From the NCBI RefSeq assembly GCF_026262575.1, contig NZ_JAPKFL010000003.1, forward strand, positions 1-64,000: 64,000 bases of DNA, given 5' to 3'. The notes under the pieces were generated by a model. That model ran no database searches and was not told the origin of the DNA. It saw only the letters and a program-made list of their open reading frames with translations. Of this stretch, positions 62,058 through 64,000 are shown in pieces (positions within the stretch are counted from its first letter, which is position 1; each line of letters opens with the position of its first letter). The DNA is from Streptomyces marinisediminis (GTDB taxonomy: Bacteria > Actinomycetota > Actinomycetes > Streptomycetales > Streptomycetaceae). Position numbers and translations under genes: made by a program.

Positions 62058-62783
62058 TCACTTGGCCCCCGACACACCCGACGAGCCCGACGCCCCCGGC
62101 GCGTCCGGCTCCTCCGCGGCGGGGCCGTCGCCGGGGGGAGGCACGTCGAGTTCGGGGAGGATCTGGGTGATGACGCTGACGCGTGCGGCGCCCTGCGGAA
62201 CGTCGGAGCGCTCCTCGGCCCGGTCCCAGCGGTAGCGGGGGAGGACGGCCCACAGTTCCTCGCGCAGCCGCCGGGCCTCCTCAGGGGTGAGGCGCAGCGC
62301 CCAGTCGCTCATGTCGGCGGACTCGCGCCACCGCATCGGCAGCGTCTCGAACTCCGCCACGGCCCGTTGCACGCGTTGCGCGTAGCTCGCGGCGACCGAG
62401 TGGAGGTAGGTGAGCGTCGCCTCGGGTTCCTGGGCGAGCGACTCGTCGCTGCGCACCCTCGTCGTCTCGTGGACCGCTCGCCACCAGCGTTCACGGGCAT
62501 TGCCCCGGTCGACGTCCTCGGTGACGAAGCCGGCGGCAGCCAGTTGCCGCAGGTGGTAGCTGGTGGAGCCGGAGGTCAGCCCCATGCGTTCGGCGAGCCG
62601 GGTCGCGGTGAGCGGCCCGTAGCTGCGCAGCAGGCCGACGAGCCGGACGCGCACGGGGTGGGCCATGGCGCGCAGGCCCTTGGCGTCGAGCGCGGCGTCC
62701 CGGGCCGGGCCGGGCTCCCTCGTGCGCCCCCGGTCGCGGTCTCGTGCGCCGGGGTTCTGCCGGGTGGGTTCCTCCTCCGTCAT
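62058..62783 (-). CDS. ArsR-family transcriptional regulator
   Basis: A 241-residue regulator with a winged-helix domain (about 33-110; AHPVRVRLVGLLRSYGPLTA, RLAERMGLTSGSTSYHLRQL as two stretches) and a helical C-terminal half without Cys metal site, i.e. not a classical metal sensor. Start: ATG at 62783; GGTGAG lies 5 nt upstream. An inverted repeat just upstream (62801-62843) is a probable operator. Divergent from the CorA-like gene; either could be its target. Confidence 0.82.
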   Translation of the reverse strand: MTEEEPTRQNPGARDRDRGRTREPGPARDAALDAKGLRAMAHPVRVRLVGLLRSYGPLTATRLAERMGLTSGSTSYHLRQLAAAGFVTEDVDRGNARERWWRAVHETTRVRSDESLAQEPEATLTYLHSVAASYAQRVQRAVAEFETLPMRWRESADMSDWALRLTPEEARRLREELWAVLPRYRWDRAEERSDVPQGAARVSVITQILPELDVPPPGDGPAAEEPDAPGASGSSGVSGAK

Positions 62784-62800
62784 GGCGCTCACCGTAAACC

Positions 62801-62843
62801 GCCCATGGTCCTTTGCGAACACTCTTTGCAAAGGACCATGGGC
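62801..62843. promoter_or_regulatory. Perfect 16-bp inverted repeat, probable ArsR operator
   Basis: GCCCATGGTCCTTTGC (62801-62816) and its exact reverse complement (62828-62843), 11-nt loop. It begins 17 bp upstream of the ArsR start and includes the TTTGC...GCAAA core. Confidence 0.65.
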
Positions 62844-63003
62844 GATTATTCGGCCGCACGACGGGAAGACGTGCGTCACTCAGCGTGCGGCGACGCGGGC
62901 CCCCAGCCGTCTCCGTCCCGCCGGACCCGCGGCCGCCCACGACGCACCTCCTCCATCCCGTCATCCCGTCCCTCCCCCACCGCCTTCGACCAGGAAGGAC
63001 GCC

Positions 63004-64000
63004 ATGCAGGGCTTCCTCTCGCTCCCCGGCTCCGACCCAGACGGCACCGGGGACGCACCCGCCCCGACCCTGGAGCCCGTCGCCGCCGAGGTGGCGCTCG
63101 CGCACGCGCGCGAACTGCCGGAGGGCGCCCTCGCCTGGGTCCACCTGGACGAGCCGTCCCCCGAGGACCTGCTGCCGGTGGCCGAGGCGCTGGGCCTGCC
63201 GCCGCTGGCCGTGGAGGACGCCCTGCACGCCCACCAGCGGGCGAAGCGCGAGCGCTACGGGGACCTGGTGTTCTTCGTACTGCGCACGCTGCGCTACACC
63301 GAGGAGACCAGTGCCATCGACACCGGTGAGCTGATGGTGTTCGGCCACCGGCAGTGGCTGGTCACCGTGCAGCACGGCCCGAGCGACGCGCCGCAGACCG
63401 CGTGCGAGCACGTGGCCGACAACCCGGAGCTGCTCCGGCACGGCGCGTACGGCCTGCTGTACGCGCTGGCGGACGCGGTGGTCGACACCTACGGGACGGT
63501 CGTGCGCCAGGTGGCGGAGGACATCCAGGAGCTGGAGCTGACGGTCTTCACCCCGGAGCGGGTGGACCTCACCCGGCAGATCTACTCGCTCAAGCGCGAG
63601 GTGCTGGAGTTCCGGGGCGCGGTCCACCCGCTCGTGCCGGTGGCGCAGGAACTCGTCTCGCCCGTACAGCACCGCTATCCCGAGGCGCTGGCGCCGTACT
63701 TCCGCGACGTGGCCGACCACGTGCTGCGGGTCGCGGGCGAGGTGTCCTCCTGCGACGAGCTGACGGACTCGATGCTCAACGCGCACAGCACGCAGGCCGG
63801 CATCTGGCAGAACGAGGACATGCGCAAGATCTCGTCCTGGGCGGCGATCATCGCCGCGCCGACGATGATCGCCGGGATCTACGGCATGAACTTCACCCAC
63901 ATGCCGGAGCTGGACACGGTGTGGGGCTACCCCGCCGTGCTCACGCTGATGGGGCTGACCAGCTTCCTGCTGTACCGCGCGTTCCGCCGCAACGGCTGGC
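63004..64000 (+). CDS. CorA-like magnesium/cobalt transporter (3' end outside window)
   Basis: 332 codons are visible to the window edge, the stop lying outside. The N-terminal cytoplasmic domain spans about 1-260, followed by transmembrane segments; the signature YGMNF (about 298-302) is the CorA GMN filter motif at the end of TM1, after the IIAAPTMIAGIYG helix. CorA pentamers take up Mg2+ or Co2+. Start: ATG at 63004 with AAGGA upstream. At the edge the second membrane helix is followed by RAFRRNGW, so only a few residues are likely missing. Confidence 0.92.
   Translation, partial: MQGFLSLPGSDPDGTGDAPAPTLEPVAAEVALAHARELPEGALAWVHLDEPSPEDLLPVAEALGLPPLAVEDALHAHQRAKRERYGDLVFFVLRTLRYTEETSAIDTGELMVFGHRQWLVTVQHGPSDAPQTACEHVADNPELLRHGAYGLLYALADAVVDTYGTVVRQVAEDIQELELTVFTPERVDLTRQIYSLKREVLEFRGAVHPLVPVAQELVSPVQHRYPEALAPYFRDVADHVLRVAGEVSSCDELTDSMLNAHSTQAGIWQNEDMRKISSWAAIIAAPTMIAGIYGMNFTHMPELDTVWGYPAVLTLMGLTSFLLYRAFRRNGW

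Overview
The window is very GC-rich, with strong third-position GC bias, GTG starts and long low-complexity Pro/Ala/Gly linkers. Its gene content includes a Streptomyces subtilisin inhibitor, an SigE-type sigma factor, DUF5926, DUF1206, three RsbW-like ATPases and tRNA genes without encoded CCA. All of this points to a Streptomyces or close relative. Two perfect parS sites (54307-54337), a cluster of DnaA-box-like 9-mers (48010-48325) and core genes such as serS and pheA suggest the conserved chromosome core, probably not far from oriC.

Region 1 (1-7972) is accessory DNA. An AT-richer block (about 1-2570) carries an AAA ATPase/DUF4435 pair resembling the PARIS anti-phage system (AriA/AriB). 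Next comes a decayed actinomycete integrative and conjugative element (AICE): a three-gene operon led by an RsbW-like ATPase, a Nudix protein like pSAM2 Pif, a GntR/UTRA (KorSA-like) regulator, a small protein, an FtsK/SpoIIIE translocase, and a truncated DUF2637 (Spd) gene joined directly to the last codons of a tyrosine integrase. That integrase tail abuts the 3' end of tRNA-Arg(ACG), the expected integration site. Copies of an inverted repeat CTYGT-N4-ACRAG precede the element's transcription units and are probably the operators of the GntR protein. No rep, xis or complete int is visible, so the element looks unable to excise by itself.

Region 2 (8144-32084) is chromosomal: tRNA-Ser(GCT), a secreted protease inhibitor, a very large PAS/pseudokinase/receiver protein, an acyl-CoA ligase, a SigE-type sigma factor, a small secreted protein, a Tat-exported DJ-1 protein, a GNAT relic, tRNA-Ser(TGA), an HtrA-like protease, an RsbW-like ATPase, a SEC-C/DUF5926 protein, a possible small RNA locus, a Prim-Pol domain protein, a SpoIIE-type phosphatase, an Xaa-Pro aminopeptidase, DUF1206, a secreted protein, a ZIP-like transporter and a TerB protein.

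Region 3 (32449-46618) has a paired CNNM/CorC transporter operon, an LCP cell-wall ligase, a DHA2 exporter, an RsbW-like ATPase and a copper-handling cluster (YcnI-like, Sco, PCuAC, CopC-CopD, Tat-exported DyP peroxidase). The cluster matches the sco-ecuC-dtpA arrangement known from S. lividans and should serve extracytoplasmic copper delivery.

Region 4 (47008-64000) holds pheA, serS with a coupled HAD phosphatase, an SDR, an FAD disulfide oxidoreductase, a secreted RelA/SpoT-fold nucleotide pyrophosphokinase, the parS pair, a four-gene ABC export operon, a hydrolase-SDR fusion coupled to a MerR regulator, and an ArsR regulator facing a CorA transporter that runs off the end. All functions are inferred from the sequence by family recognition; no searches were run.
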